Notes under the pieces: generated by a model | What the model saw: only the letters and a program-made list of their open reading frames with translations | Database searches by the model: none | What the model was told of the DNA's origin: nothing | Shown here: positions 1-6,762 of the stretch, piece after piece | Position numbering within the stretch: position 1 is the stretch's first letter | Layout of the letters: each line of letters opens with the position of its first letter | DNA from: an uncultured bacterium | Lineage (GTDB): Bacteria; Bacillota_A; Clostridia; Oscillospirales; Oscillospiraceae | Reading direction: 5' to 3' | DNA length: 11,173 bases | Assembly: GCA_905214605.1 (NCBI GenBank) | Contig: CAJMMY010000019.1 | Coordinates: 1 to 11,173 of the forward strand | Translations under genes and position numbers: made by a program

Positions 1-2
1 GG

Positions 3-737
3 TCCGGAACCGTTTTCTTTGCCGGGTGTAATCTTCGGTGCGTATTCTGCCAGAACCATGAAATCAGCAGAGGAAAAGCGGGAAAAGCCGTCACCCGAGA
101 CGAGCTGCGGGATATTCTTCTCCGGCTGCGGGACCAAGGGGTTCACAACATCAATCTGGTCACGCCCAGTCACTACGTTTCCGTGATTGCAGACGTTCTG
201 GAGCGGGTGGATTTGGGCATTCCCGTGGTGTGGAACAGTTCCGGCTACGACAGCGTGGAAAGCCTGCGGCAGCTGGAGGGCAAGGTGCAGATTTATCTGC
301 CGGACTTCAAATATGCCGACCCGGAGTTGGCGCGAACCTACTCCGCCGCGCCGGATTATCCGGAGGTTGCTCTGGCTGCCATTCAGGAAATGTATCGTCA
401 GACCGGACCGTATCGGTTGGACGAGGATGGCATGATGCAGCAGGGTGTGCTGATTCGTCATCTGATTCTCCCGGAGCACCCCAAAAACACGAAGGACGTG
501 CTCCGTTTGGTTTCCGAAACCCTGCCGAAAGGCACATTTTTGTTCAGCCTTATGAGCCAATACACCCCTATGCCCGGCTTGGAGGCTTGGCCGGAGCTGA
601 CAAAAACCGTCACCCCCGCCCTCAGCGAATTCTGTTACCGCTATACGCTGCGCTGCGGCATTGAGGACGGATTCTATCAAGACGTCTCCGCCGCAACCGA
701 TGAAATGATTCCCGATTTTGACCTGACTGGGGTATGA
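3..737 (+). CDS. PflA-like radical SAM protein (COG1313 type), 5'-truncated by window edge
   Basis: This is the 3' part (244 residues) of a radical S-adenosylmethionine protein; the open frame runs in from the left edge, so the true start lies outside. The visible fragment opens with a GTVFFAGCNLRC segment followed by VFCQN, giving the CX3CX2C cluster motif (fragment residues C9, C13, C16) that binds the [4Fe-4S] cluster used to cleave SAM. The SGTVFFxGCNLRCxFCQN context and a downstream LPDFKY segment match the uncharacterised PflX/COG1313 family, related to pyruvate formate-lyase activating enzymes. The substrate is unknown. The family usually has about 290-310 residues, so roughly 50-60 N-terminal residues are missing. 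The gene ends 1 nt before a strong terminator stem and converges on the LysR gene. A GTG at 183 could be taken for a start, but it lies downstream of the cluster motif and cannot be the real one. Confidence 0.88.
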   Translation, partial: SGTVFFAGCNLRCVFCQNHEISRGKAGKAVTRDELRDILLRLRDQGVHNINLVTPSHYVSVIADVLERVDLGIPVVWNSSGYDSVESLRQLEGKVQIYLPDFKYADPELARTYSAAPDYPEVALAAIQEMYRQTGPYRLDEDGMMQQGVLIRHLILPEHPKNTKDVLRLVSETLPKGTFLFSLMSQYTPMPGLEAWPELTKTVTPALSEFCYRYTLRCGIEDGFYQDVSAATDEMIPDFDLTGV

Positions 738-790
738 AAAATACCTGTATTCCTTTTTACCAGGGAATACAGGTATTTTATTATATTTTA
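738..790. terminator. Bidirectional intrinsic terminator between radical SAM and LysR genes
   Basis: A perfect 16-bp inverted repeat (738-753 pairing with 764-779) with a 10-nt loop begins immediately after the TGA stop at 735-737. It is followed on the plus strand by a T-rich stretch. The stem ends in A:T pairs, so it also gives a U-run in the minus-strand transcript of the converging LysR gene, whose stop codon is at 794-796. Confidence 0.85.
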
Positions 791-793
791 TTA

Positions 794-1680
794 TTATGTG
801 TGCAGTCGGTCCATCATTGCACCGGCATGCTCCATCAGAAATTCCGCAAAGCGCCGGGCTGCAAAGGACATCGTATCCCAATTCCGCCACACCAACGCAA
901 TGGTACGCTCCGGTTTCTCCCGAATGGGCACTGCTTTCAGACCGCCCTCGAATCCGCCGATTGCCATACGATACATAGCCGACACACCCAATCCCTGACG
1001 GACCATTTCCAAAATGGAAAAGTCGTCATATACCTCATATTCCACATGGGGCATCAGCTTGCAAGCCTTGAATGCGTTCATGCAAACACTGTAATCGCCC
1101 TCATCCAGCAGAATAAACGGCTCCTCTGCCAACTGCTGCAAGGACACCTCGTTTTGCGCCGACAGTCGATGCTCCGGTGGCAGAATGGCCATCATATCGT
1201 CCCGCCAAAGAACCTTGCCGTCCAAATTGGTAATAATATCCGGGTTGGTGAATCCAAAGTCTACCGTACCGTCCAATACCCACCGGGCAATGCCGGTGTA
1301 GCCGCTCTGCTGCAGCACAAATCTGGTACCGGGATAGATTTTTTTAAAATCCTTCATCAGCTGCGGCAGCAGATTGCGGCTGACGCTGGTAAACGACCCA
1401 ATGCGAATGGTGCTGTTTTCCAAGCCTGCATCTCCATGTGCTTTTTATCCAAGGCATTCTCCGCGCCCACAATGGCCTGAAAATAGGCGTAGTAATCCCG
1501 GCCGTCGGAAGTCAGAACCATGCCGTCCCGGCGCCGGTCAATCAGCACCGTACCCAGCTCCTGCTCCAACGTTTTCACCGTCTGGCTCACCGCCGATTGG
1601 GAGTATCCAAGCTGTTCTGCCACGCGGGTAAAGCTACCGCTTTCCACCACTTTGCAAAAAATTCCGTATTTAGAAATCAT
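794..1680 (-). pseudogene. LysR-family transcriptional regulator, interrupted by one frameshift
   Basis: Two overlapping minus-strand frames together form one normal LysR-type regulator of about 295 residues. The first (ATG at 1680, GGAG at 1692-1689, 8-nt spacing) carries the N-terminal winged HTH (SFTRVAEQLGYSQSAVSQ, then TVKTLEQELG) and the linker helix through residue 85. The second begins at about 1426 and carries the whole effector domain, starting GLENSTIRIGSFTSVS, the usual first beta strand of the LysR periplasmic-binding-protein-like domain. The join is at 1424-1428: reading CAG then GGC needs one more G than the two present, so a single G appears to be missing from a short G run. 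This may be a real mutation, a sequencing error, or a -1 slip. The gene is divergent from azlCD, and an LTTR box lies between them, so it is the likely azlCD regulator. As read, the HTH fragment alone would lack the effector-binding domain. Confidence 0.85.
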
Positions 1681-1691
1681 TTCTTTTTCTC

Positions 1692-1708
1692 CATAAGCAA
1701 CACTTATG
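1692..1708. promoter_or_regulatory. LysR-type operator box (T-N11-A)
   Basis: CATAAG-CAACA-CTTATG is a perfect 6-bp inverted repeat with a 5-nt spacer and contains the T-N11-A signature (T1694, A1706) of LysR-type binding sites. It overlaps the inferred transcription start and leader of the LysR gene (start expected near 1707). It is centred about 64 bp upstream of the inferred azlC start near 1764. LysR-family recognition sites typically sit near -65 of the activated target while repressing their own gene, so the geometry fits both roles. Binding itself is inferred. Confidence 0.72.
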
Positions 1709-1713
1709 TTTAC

Positions 1714-1742
1714 ATTATAAAGATTCGTTTTACTAATGTCAA
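1714..1742 (-). promoter_or_regulatory. Sigma-A promoter of the LysR gene
   Basis: Read on the minus strand, TTGACA (1742-1737), a 17-nt spacer and TATAAT (1719-1714) form a full-consensus vegetative promoter. The expected start near 1707 gives a leader of about 27 nt. The promoter overlaps the divergent azlC promoter face to face. Confidence 0.82.
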
Positions 1743-1757
1743 TACTCCTGCTATAAT
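1729..1757 (+). promoter_or_regulatory. azlCD promoter with weak -35
   Basis: TTTACT (1729-1734), a 17-nt spacer and a consensus TATAAT (1752-1757) precede azlC. The -35 matches TTGACA at 4 of 6 positions, which fits a promoter that needs an activator such as the divergent LysR protein. Its -35 lies inside the spacer of the divergent LysR promoter. Confidence 0.65.
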
Positions 1758-1810
1758 CAGCGATGTCCACAGGTGGGATACAAATCTTGACAAAAATCGA
1801 GGCGATAGAC

Positions 1811-2593
1811 ATGCGTGAAATGATGACAATTTCTCCCGCAAATGCAGGTACCCATCATACCCGTTCTGTCATGGCAGAGGGCTTTCGCGATGGTGTTCCC
1901 ATCGGTCTGGGTTATTTGGCCGTGTCTTTCTCTCTGGGCATTGCAGCAAAGGGCGCAGGTCTGACCGCATTTCAGGGTCTTCTGGCCAGTCTGCTGAACA
2001 ATGCTTCTGCCGGCGAATATGCAGGCTTTACCCTGATTGCCGGCAATGCCGCCTATTTGGAACTGGCAATGATTACGTTGATTGCAAACGCACGATATCT
2101 GCTGATGAGCTGTGCTTTGAGCCAGCGGTGCGCACCGAATATGCCGCTGCATCATCGGCTGATTCTGGGTTTTGATATCACCGATGAGCTGTTCGGCATT
2201 ACCATTGCCCGTCCGGGATATCTGGACCCGTATTACACATACGGCGCCATTTTAGCCGCTGCGCCCTGCTGGGCAGGCGGAACCGCTCTGGGTGTAATTG
2301 TGGGCAATCTGCTGCCCCTGCGGGTGGTCAGCGCGTTCAGCGTTGCGCTGTTCGGTATGTTCCTGGCTGTGATTGTTCCCCCCGCAAAGGAGAACAAGGC
2401 TGTGTGCATCGCCGTGCTGTGCAGTTTCGCCGCAAGCTTTGCCGCATCGGTACTGCCGGTTGTGAGCACACTGTCCGACGGCACCCGGACCATCATTCTG
2501 ACGGTTGTGATTTCCGCCGTTGCTGCTGTTTTTGCACCGGTGAAAACCGACTCCACCAATTCTAAAAGTGAGGCCCATTGCTGTGCAGCATAA
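1811..2593 (+). CDS. azlC: AzlC-family branched-chain amino-acid permease subunit
   Basis: A 260-residue hydrophobic protein of the AzlC family, the large subunit of the AzlCD exporter for branched-chain amino acids (azlC mutants of Bacillus subtilis were found through 4-azaleucine resistance). Family features include the N-terminal GFRDGVPIGLGYLAVSFSLG segment, the conserved ANARYLLMS segment about 90 residues in, and several further membrane helices, with a short charged C-terminus. ATG 1811 is chosen over longer in-frame options because GAGG (1799-1802) lies 8 nt upstream and the promoter start at about 1764 gives a leader of 45-50 nt. The gene overlaps azlD, so the two subunits are translationally coupled. 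Transcription is probably controlled by the divergent LysR-type regulator. Substrate specificity cannot be read from the sequence; some AzlC relatives may handle other amino acids. Confidence 0.88.
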   Translation: MREMMTISPANAGTHHTRSVMAEGFRDGVPIGLGYLAVSFSLGIAAKGAGLTAFQGLLASLLNNASAGEYAGFTLIAGNAAYLELAMITLIANARYLLMSCALSQRCAPNMPLHHRLILGFDITDELFGITIARPGYLDPYYTYGAILAAAPCWAGGTALGVIVGNLLPLRVVSAFSVALFGMFLAVIVPPAKENKAVCIAVLCSFAASFAASVLPVVSTLSDGTRTIILTVVISAVAAVFAPVKTDSTNSKSEAHCCAA

Positions 2594-2891
2594 CGTCTAT
2601 CTGTATCTGGCTGTGATGGCCGGCGTTACTTATGCCATTCGGGTTTTGCCCTTGACTTTGATTCGCAAGCCCATCACCAACCCGTTTTTGCAGTCATTTC
2701 TTTATTACGTTCCCTATGTCACCTTGGCTGTGATGACTTTCCCGGCCATTCTCAACGCAACTCAATCTCCCATTGCCGGCGCGCTTGCGCTACTGGCGGG
2801 CTTTATTGCCGCCTGGTGCGGCGCGGGATTGTTCCCGGTGGCGGTTTCCTGCTGCGTTGTGGTGTTCGTTTCGGAACTCTTTCTTGTTTGA
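2583..2891 (+). CDS. azlD: AzlD-family small subunit of branched-chain amino-acid exporter
   Basis: A membrane protein of about 102 residues with the AzlD layout: a first helix, then YAIRVLPLTLIRKPITNPFL, a YVPYVTLAVMTFP helix and two more C-terminal helices. AzlD pairs with AzlC in the inner membrane. Two GTG starts are possible. GTG 2583 is preferred because GAGG (2570-2573) lies 9 nt upstream, whereas GTG 2568 has no Shine-Dalgarno site. With start 2583 the gene overlaps the end of azlC by 11 nt, a typical coupled arrangement. A terminator 30 nt downstream closes the two-gene operon. Confidence 0.85.
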   Translation: MQHNVYLYLAVMAGVTYAIRVLPLTLIRKPITNPFLQSFLYYVPYVTLAVMTFPAILNATQSPIAGALALLAGFIAAWCGAGLFPVAVSCCVVVFVSELFLV

Positions 2892-2920
2892 TACCACTCA
2901 CCTTTCATACATTCATTATT

Positions 2921-2968
2921 ACACGAAAACTTCGCAGTTACCTCTCTGCGGAGTTTTTGTGTTTTTTG
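2921..2968 (+). terminator. Intrinsic terminator of azlCD
   Basis: A stem of up to 17 bp with two G-U pairs (2921-2937 with 2946-2962) and an 8-nt loop is followed by a T run (2962-2967). It lies 30 nt after the azlD stop. The core pairing is ACTTCGCAG with CTGCGGAGT. Confidence 0.82.
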
Positions 2969-2993
2969 AATATACATCGCGGCCTTTTTGTCG

Positions 2994-3023
2994 GTTGCAA
3001 TCCGGCTGCAACTCTCCTATAAT
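2994..3023 (+). promoter_or_regulatory. Promoter of CmpB-like gene with embedded inverted repeat
   Basis: TTGCAA (2995-3000), a 17-nt spacer and consensus TATAAT (3018-3023) lie about 35 nt before the start codon. A perfect inverted repeat, GTTGCA (2994-2999) and TGCAAC (3007-3012) with a 7-nt spacer, covers the -35 and half the spacer and would suit a repressor. The promoter call is good; the operator is speculative. Confidence 0.6.
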
Positions 3024-3056
3024 AAATATAGATATTTCCAATGAGGAGCAAATAGT

Positions 3057-4004
3057 ATGACCCTGACATTTTTTAACGGCGTCACGCTGACTGTTTACGA
3101 GCTGCTGTTTATTTTCTTCATTTACGGCTTTCTCGGTTGGTGCAGTGAGGTGGCGTTCGCAACCTTGAAAAGCGGTTCCTTCGTCAACCGCGGCTTTTTG
3201 AACGGCCCCATCTGCCCCATTTACGGCTTTGGCATGGTGGTCGTGGTGATTGTCCTGACCCCGCTGACAGAGAACATTCTGGTGCTGTTTCTCGGCTCTA
3301 TGCTGCTGACCACCGTGTTGGAATACTTCACCGGGTGGATTCTGGAAAAGCTGTTCCATGCCAAATGGTGGGATTATTCGGAGCGCAAGTTCAATCTGAA
3401 AGGCTATATCTGTCTGGAATTTTCCATTCTCTGGGGGTTGGCTTGCCTGAGCATTATGCAGATTCTGCAGCCCATCATTATGAATTTTATTCATTGGATT
3501 CCCCACACCGTGGGTCTGGTGGTTCTGGCAGTCTGCACCGCGTCCGGTCTTGTGGACTTGGGTGCAACCATTGCCGCAATCCGCGGTCTGCAAAAACGGC
3601 TGCAGGCGCTTACGAAGCTGGCCGGTGAAATGCATGATCTGTCCGATGACATCGGCGAGGGCATTTCCGACGCAGTCAAAACCGTTCTGGACCGTACGGA
3701 AGACGGCAGAGCGTTCTACAAGGAATTCAGCGAACTGGCGGAAAACAACCGCGCAGAAGAAAAAGCGCTGGCACAGGCCCATCGTCAGCAAGAGCAGCAG
3801 ATGCTGGACCGCTATCTGGGCGAGCGCAAGGCTGTTCGTGCCGAACGTGCAACGGCCCGTCAGGCCGAGTTCCGTCTGAAACTGGCAGAGACCAAAGCCG
3901 GTCAGAAACGTCTGCTGAAGGCTTTCCCCGCATTGAAGGTGGAGCAGGGGCAGGAAGCCGTGGATTCTCTGCGGAAGTTCATGAACGAGCCCAAGAAGAA
4001 ATAA
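3057..4004 (+). CDS. CmpB-like putative ABC-transporter-associated membrane protein (PF06541 type)
   Basis: A 315-residue protein. The first ~175 residues hold about five hydrophobic segments (roughly 13-35, 50-70, 73-100, 113-140, 152-176). They carry conserved family stretches: FIYGFLGWCSEV near the N-terminus, NRGFLNGPICPIYGFG near residue 45, LEYFTGWILEKLF near 90, and WWDYSE followed by LKGYICLEFSILWG near 105-122. These match the Firmicutes family annotated as putative ABC-transporter type IV (CmpB), whose function is not established. The last ~135 residues form a highly charged, Ala/Glu/Arg/Gln-rich helical tail without membrane segments, probably cytoplasmic and possibly coiled-coil. 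ATG 3057 is supported by AGGAG (3044-3048) 8 nt upstream. The gene is monocistronic, with its own promoter and terminator and no ATPase gene next to it. Confidence 0.8.
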   Translation: MTLTFFNGVTLTVYELLFIFFIYGFLGWCSEVAFATLKSGSFVNRGFLNGPICPIYGFGMVVVVIVLTPLTENILVLFLGSMLLTTVLEYFTGWILEKLFHAKWWDYSERKFNLKGYICLEFSILWGLACLSIMQILQPIIMNFIHWIPHTVGLVVLAVCTASGLVDLGATIAAIRGLQKRLQALTKLAGEMHDLSDDIGEGISDAVKTVLDRTEDGRAFYKEFSELAENNRAEEKALAQAHRQQEQQMLDRYLGERKAVRAERATARQAEFRLKLAETKAGQKRLLKAFPALKVEQGQEAVDSLRKFMNEPKKK

Positions 4005-4016
4005 TCCGTTTACGCG

Positions 4017-4047
4017 AAAGGTCCCGGAACATTCCGGGACCTTTTTT
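4017..4047 (+). terminator. Intrinsic terminator of CmpB-like gene
   Basis: AAAGGTCCCGGAA (4017-4029) is exactly complementary to 4032-4044. A realistic fold is an 11-bp GC-rich stem with a 6-nt loop, ending in the T run at 4042-4047. It lies 12 nt after the stop codon. Confidence 0.9.
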
Positions 4048-4070
4048 GCTGTCTCTACTGCCGCATACAT

Positions 4071-4105
4071 AAAAAATTCCACCGACACCGAAGTGTCAGT
4101 GGAAT
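4071..4105 (-). terminator. Intrinsic terminator of ECF S-component gene
   Basis: On the minus strand a 13-bp stem (4105-4093 with 4088-4076, one U-G pair) is capped by a TTCG tetraloop and followed by a T run (complement of 4071-4076). It lies about 23 nt past the stop codon of the minus-strand gene. Confidence 0.88.
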
Positions 4106-4128
4106 GAAAGTTTATCATCGGATTCGCC

Positions 4129-4662
4129 TTAGACGTTTTTCGTATTTCCCTCGCCGGCTGCCATTTTGGTCACACCGGATTTGTCCAGAACGCCGTACAG
4201 CGCCAGACCAATCACCAGACCAATCACGCCCTGCACTGCGTTGGCGGGAACGCTGGCTGCTGCTGCCAGACCGTAACCCAGCAGAGTGCTTTCATAAGCG
4301 AAGTAGCCGAACACCATAATGATTTCTGCCAAAACACCGCTGATGACGCGCATGACAAAGCTGCCGTTGGTTTTCGTCACCACAACCCATGCCACCAGAG
4401 ACATGCAGCCCTTGATGAGCAGGGTACCGGGCACATAGGTCATATAGCCGTTAATCAGGTCTGCCATGGCGGAACCCACGCCGCCTGCAAAGAAACCGTA
4501 TGCCGGTCCCAGAATCCAGCCGCTGACCAGAACCATGACATCGCCCAGATTCACATATCCGTTGGTATCCGGAGTCGGTACCTTAATAATCATCGTCGCA
4601 ACCGTAGTCAATGCAGCCAACAGCGCCGTAACCACCAGTTTATGAACTTTATTGTGTTCCAT
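4129..4662 (-). CDS. ECF transporter S component, probable vitamin B6 type
   Basis: A 177-residue integral membrane protein with about five or six hydrophobic helices. It has the S-component layout of energy-coupling-factor vitamin importers: an N-terminal helix (VHKLVVTALLAALTTVATMI), then GYVNLGDVMVLVSGWILGP (residues 35-53), AGGVGSAMADLINGY (59-73) and PGTLLIKG (78-85). These are close to the PF07155-type family. S components bind the vitamin and dock on a shared EcfT-EcfA module, which is absent here and presumably encoded elsewhere. The adjacent divergent MocR/PdxR-type regulator points to vitamin B6 (pyridoxine or pyridoxal) as substrate, as proposed for PdxU-type S components; this is inference from context. 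Start 4662 is chosen over a longer frame to 4731 because GGGAG (4675-4671) lies 8 nt upstream. A minus-strand TATAAT at 4702-4697 is the likely -10. Confidence 0.83.
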   Translation of the reverse strand: MEHNKVHKLVVTALLAALTTVATMIIKVPTPDTNGYVNLGDVMVLVSGWILGPAYGFFAGGVGSAMADLINGYMTYVPGTLLIKGCMSLVAWVVVTKTNGSFVMRVISGVLAEIIMVFGYFAYESTLLGYGLAAAASVPANAVQGVIGLVIGLALYGVLDKSGVTKMAAGEGNTKNV

Positions 4663-4709
4663 AATTCTTTCTCCCTTGCTTTTTTTGGATAGGTGTATTA
4701 TAGTAAATT

Positions 4710-4755
4710 CTGGTCTTGTTGAAATGTCCAATTTGATATAATTTTATATGACCAG
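4710..4755. promoter_or_regulatory. Candidate MocR operator: 6-bp inverted repeat with 34-bp spacer
   Basis: CTGGTC (4710-4715) and GACCAG (4750-4755) are perfect reverse complements separated by 34 bp in the gap between the ECF gene and the MocR gene. The span includes a consensus TATAAT (4737-4742) directed at the MocR gene with no convincing -35, and it abuts the -10 (4702-4697) of the ECF gene. Widely separated half-sites are characteristic of dimeric MocR regulators such as GabR. Function as an operator is inferred. Confidence 0.5.
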
Positions 4756-4770
4756 TTTGGAGGGTATTAG

Positions 4771-6156
4771 ATGCTCACCTATTCGCTGTCCCCGGAGGAC
4801 AAAAGCTGCCTGTACGAGCAGCTGTATTGCCACATTAAAAACGACATCATCAGCGGAAAATTGTCCGCCGGAGAAAAACTGCCCTCGAAACGAAAGCTGG
4901 CGGAAAATCTGCACATCAGTGTGATTACCGTGGAAACCGCCTACAATCAGCTGGTGGCAGAGGGCTATTTGAACGCACGGGAAAAGCGGGGATATTTTGT
5001 TGCCCATACCGAGGATTCTCTCCCCGCCGTCCGTCAGCCGCTGACCCTTGCCGAGCCGGAGCCGCAGCAATATTTTATGGATTTCAAAACGAACCATATT
5101 CAGGGGGAGCAGTTTCCCTTTTCCCTTTGGGCGCGGCTGATGCGGCAGGAGCTGTTGGAGCAGGAGAAAAAGCTGCTACAGCCCCAGCAATATAACGGCG
5201 TCCCGGAGCTGCGGCAGGCAATCGCCGAGTATCTTTCCCGCGCCCGGGGCATTTCCGTCTCTCCGGCGCAGATTTTGGTCGGCTCCGGTACGGAATATCT
5301 GTATAATCTGTTGATTCAGCTGTTAGGGCGGGATAAGGTTTACGGTGTGGAAAATCCCGGGTATCAGAAAATTGCCAATATTTATCAAGCCAACGACGCC
5401 CAATACCGCCCCATTCGGGTGGACCGCAGCGGCTTAAATTTGGAGCAGCTGCAGCAATCGGACGTGGATATTCTTCATATCTCCCCCTCTCATCACTTCC
5501 CCACCGGCATTGTCACCCCAATCGGCCGGCGGCAGGAATTGCTGAAATGGGCGGCAGAGCAGCCGGGTCGATATATCATCGAGGACGATTACGATTCGGA
5601 GTTCCGATTCTCCGGTCGGCCCATTCCCACCTTGTTCAGCATTGACGAAAACGAAAAAGTGATTTATATCAATACCTTTTCCAAGACAATTGCCCCTTCC
5701 ATTCGAATTTCTTACATGATTTTCCCGCCCTCGCTGATGGAAACATATCGAGAGAAATTGGGCTTTTACAGCTGCACAGTGCCCAGCTTTGAGCAATACA
5801 CTTTGGCAGCTTTTATTCAGCAGGGTGCCTTTGACCGGCATATTTCCCGCATGAAAAAGCAATACCGCACCTTGCGCGATGCGGTAATTGACGCCATTCG
5901 ACAAAGTCCTCTGGCAGACAAAAGCAGAATTTACGAAGAAGATTCCGGCCTGCATTTTCTGCTCCGGTTAAACACCGAGAAAAGCGACGAGATTCTGGCG
6001 CAAGCTGCCTTGGAGCGTTCCATTCGAATTTCCTGTTTGTCGGACTACCTCTACCGCCCGGACCCGCAATATGAACACATGCTGGTCATCAACTACACCG
6101 GCATTGATGTTCAGCGCTTGCCGGAAACCCTGCGCCGTCTGGCTGAAATTCTTTAA
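4771..6156 (+). CDS. MocR/PdxR-type regulator (GntR wHTH fused to class I aminotransferase fold)
   Basis: A 461-residue protein of normal MocR length. Residues ~10-75 form a GntR winged helix (KNDIISGKLSAGEKLPSKRK, then LAENLHISVITVETAYNQL and a GYFV wing). From ~115 on it has a fold-type I aminotransferase domain: GVPELRQAIAEYLSRARGI, an ENPGY motif near 191, the IIEDDYDSEFR motif (269-279) contributing the aspartate that contacts the PLP ring nitrogen, and NTFSK with K305 as the predicted Schiff-base lysine. MocR proteins use PLP or a PLP-ligand adduct as the sensed signal rather than for catalysis. Divergent orientation to an ECF S component suggests control of vitamin B6 uptake, like PdxR. 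ATG 4771 has GGAGGG (4759-4764) 6 nt upstream. All key PLP residues look intact. Confidence 0.86.
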   Translation: MLTYSLSPEDKSCLYEQLYCHIKNDIISGKLSAGEKLPSKRKLAENLHISVITVETAYNQLVAEGYLNAREKRGYFVAHTEDSLPAVRQPLTLAEPEPQQYFMDFKTNHIQGEQFPFSLWARLMRQELLEQEKKLLQPQQYNGVPELRQAIAEYLSRARGISVSPAQILVGSGTEYLYNLLIQLLGRDKVYGVENPGYQKIANIYQANDAQYRPIRVDRSGLNLEQLQQSDVDILHISPSHHFPTGIVTPIGRRQELLKWAAEQPGRYIIEDDYDSEFRFSGRPIPTLFSIDENEKVIYINTFSKTIAPSIRISYMIFPPSLMETYREKLGFYSCTVPSFEQYTLAAFIQQGAFDRHISRMKKQYRTLRDAVIDAIRQSPLADKSRIYEEDSGLHFLLRLNTEKSDEILAQAALERSIRISCLSDYLYRPDPQYEHMLVINYTGIDVQRLPETLRRLAEIL

Positions 6157-6162
6157 AAACGC

Positions 6163-6209
6163 AAAAAATCGGACCGAACCTGCTCGCAATGAGCAGATGC
6201 GGTCCGATT
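6163..6209. terminator. Terminator between MocR and LOG genes
   Basis: A two-part hairpin: outer 10-bp stem (6167-6176 with 6200-6209), a 3x3 internal loop, then a 6-bp stem (6180-6185 with 6191-6196) and a 5-nt loop. The A run at 6163-6168 gives a U tract on the minus strand, so it mainly serves the LOG gene, whose stop codon is at 6214-6216. It may also end MocR transcription 10 nt past that stop. Confidence 0.8.
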
Positions 6210-6213
6210 GCCT

Positions 6214-6744
6214 TTATTGCAGCAGCGATTGAATTTCCGCCAATGTGTTCAGGAAGTAGACCCCCTGCAATTTTTCCGCAGAAGCCAATCCCATGTCCAT
6301 CATGTGGTCTATCAGCGCTTTCAAATGATCATAGTAACCGTTCAGATTGTAAATAATCAGCGGCTCCGTCACATGTCCCAAGGTGATTTTGCAAATCACC
6401 TCGGAAAGCTCCTCCAAGGTTCCCACGCCGCCGGGAAATGCAATGAACGCATCTCCCAATTCAATCATTTTCGTTTTCCGTTCCGCCATAGTTTCCGTCA
6501 CATACAAGCGGGTGATTGCATCGTATTCGTACCCTGCGTCAATGAAAAACTGCGGTTCCACGCCGGTCACTTCGCCCCCGGCTTGCAAAACACTTTCCGC
6601 CAAATCTCCCATCAAGCCGGATTTCGAGCCGCCGTAAACCAATGCGTTGCCGCTTTCACCAATCCATGTTCCCAACGCCCGCACAGCCGTTTTCAGCGTT
6701 TCGTCCTTGCCCTTACTGGACCCCAGATAGACGGTAATATTCAT
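6214..6744 (-). CDS. LOG family protein (cytokinin riboside 5'-monophosphate phosphoribohydrolase-like)
   Basis: A 176-residue Rossmann-like protein of the LOG family, often mis-annotated as lysine decarboxylase. It has the first-strand ITVYLGSS (3-10), VYGGSKSGLMGDLA (37-49), the MAERKTKM segment (86-93) with the conserved Arg, and the hallmark PGGVGTLEE (104-112) that binds nucleoside monophosphate. Family members hydrolyse the N-glycosidic bond of N6-modified AMP or other nucleotides to release the base and ribose 5-phosphate; the substrate in this bacterium is unknown. Start 6744 is chosen over an upstream in-frame start at 6774 because the strong site GGGGAGGA (6758-6751) lies 6 nt before it. 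The gene is monocistronic, convergent with the MocR gene and divergent from the C39 peptidase gene. Its leader carries a hairpin and a repeat. Confidence 0.88.
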   Translation of the reverse strand: MNITVYLGSSKGKDETLKTAVRALGTWIGESGNALVYGGSKSGLMGDLAESVLQAGGEVTGVEPQFFIDAGYEYDAITRLYVTETMAERKTKMIELGDAFIAFPGGVGTLEELSEVICKITLGHVTEPLIIYNLNGYYDHLKALIDHMMDMGLASAEKLQGVYFLNTLAEIQSLLQ

Positions 6745-6762
6745 ACTCGTTCCTCCCCTTTT

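Noticed and set aside
734..1480. 248-codon plus-strand frame across the LysR gene.
   Set aside because: It begins inside the stop region of the radical SAM gene, passes through the terminator and is antisense to conserved LysR sequence.
2919..4118. 399-codon open frame on the minus strand opposite the CmpB-like gene.
   Set aside because: It is low-complexity, His/Gln-rich antisense sequence, runs through two terminators and has no ribosome site. The plus-strand frame has clear family motifs.
4663..4770. Vitamin riboswitch upstream of the ECF S component.
   Set aside because: Only about 30 nt lie between the inferred transcription start and the start codon, too little for an aptamer, and the divergent MocR regulator explains control better.
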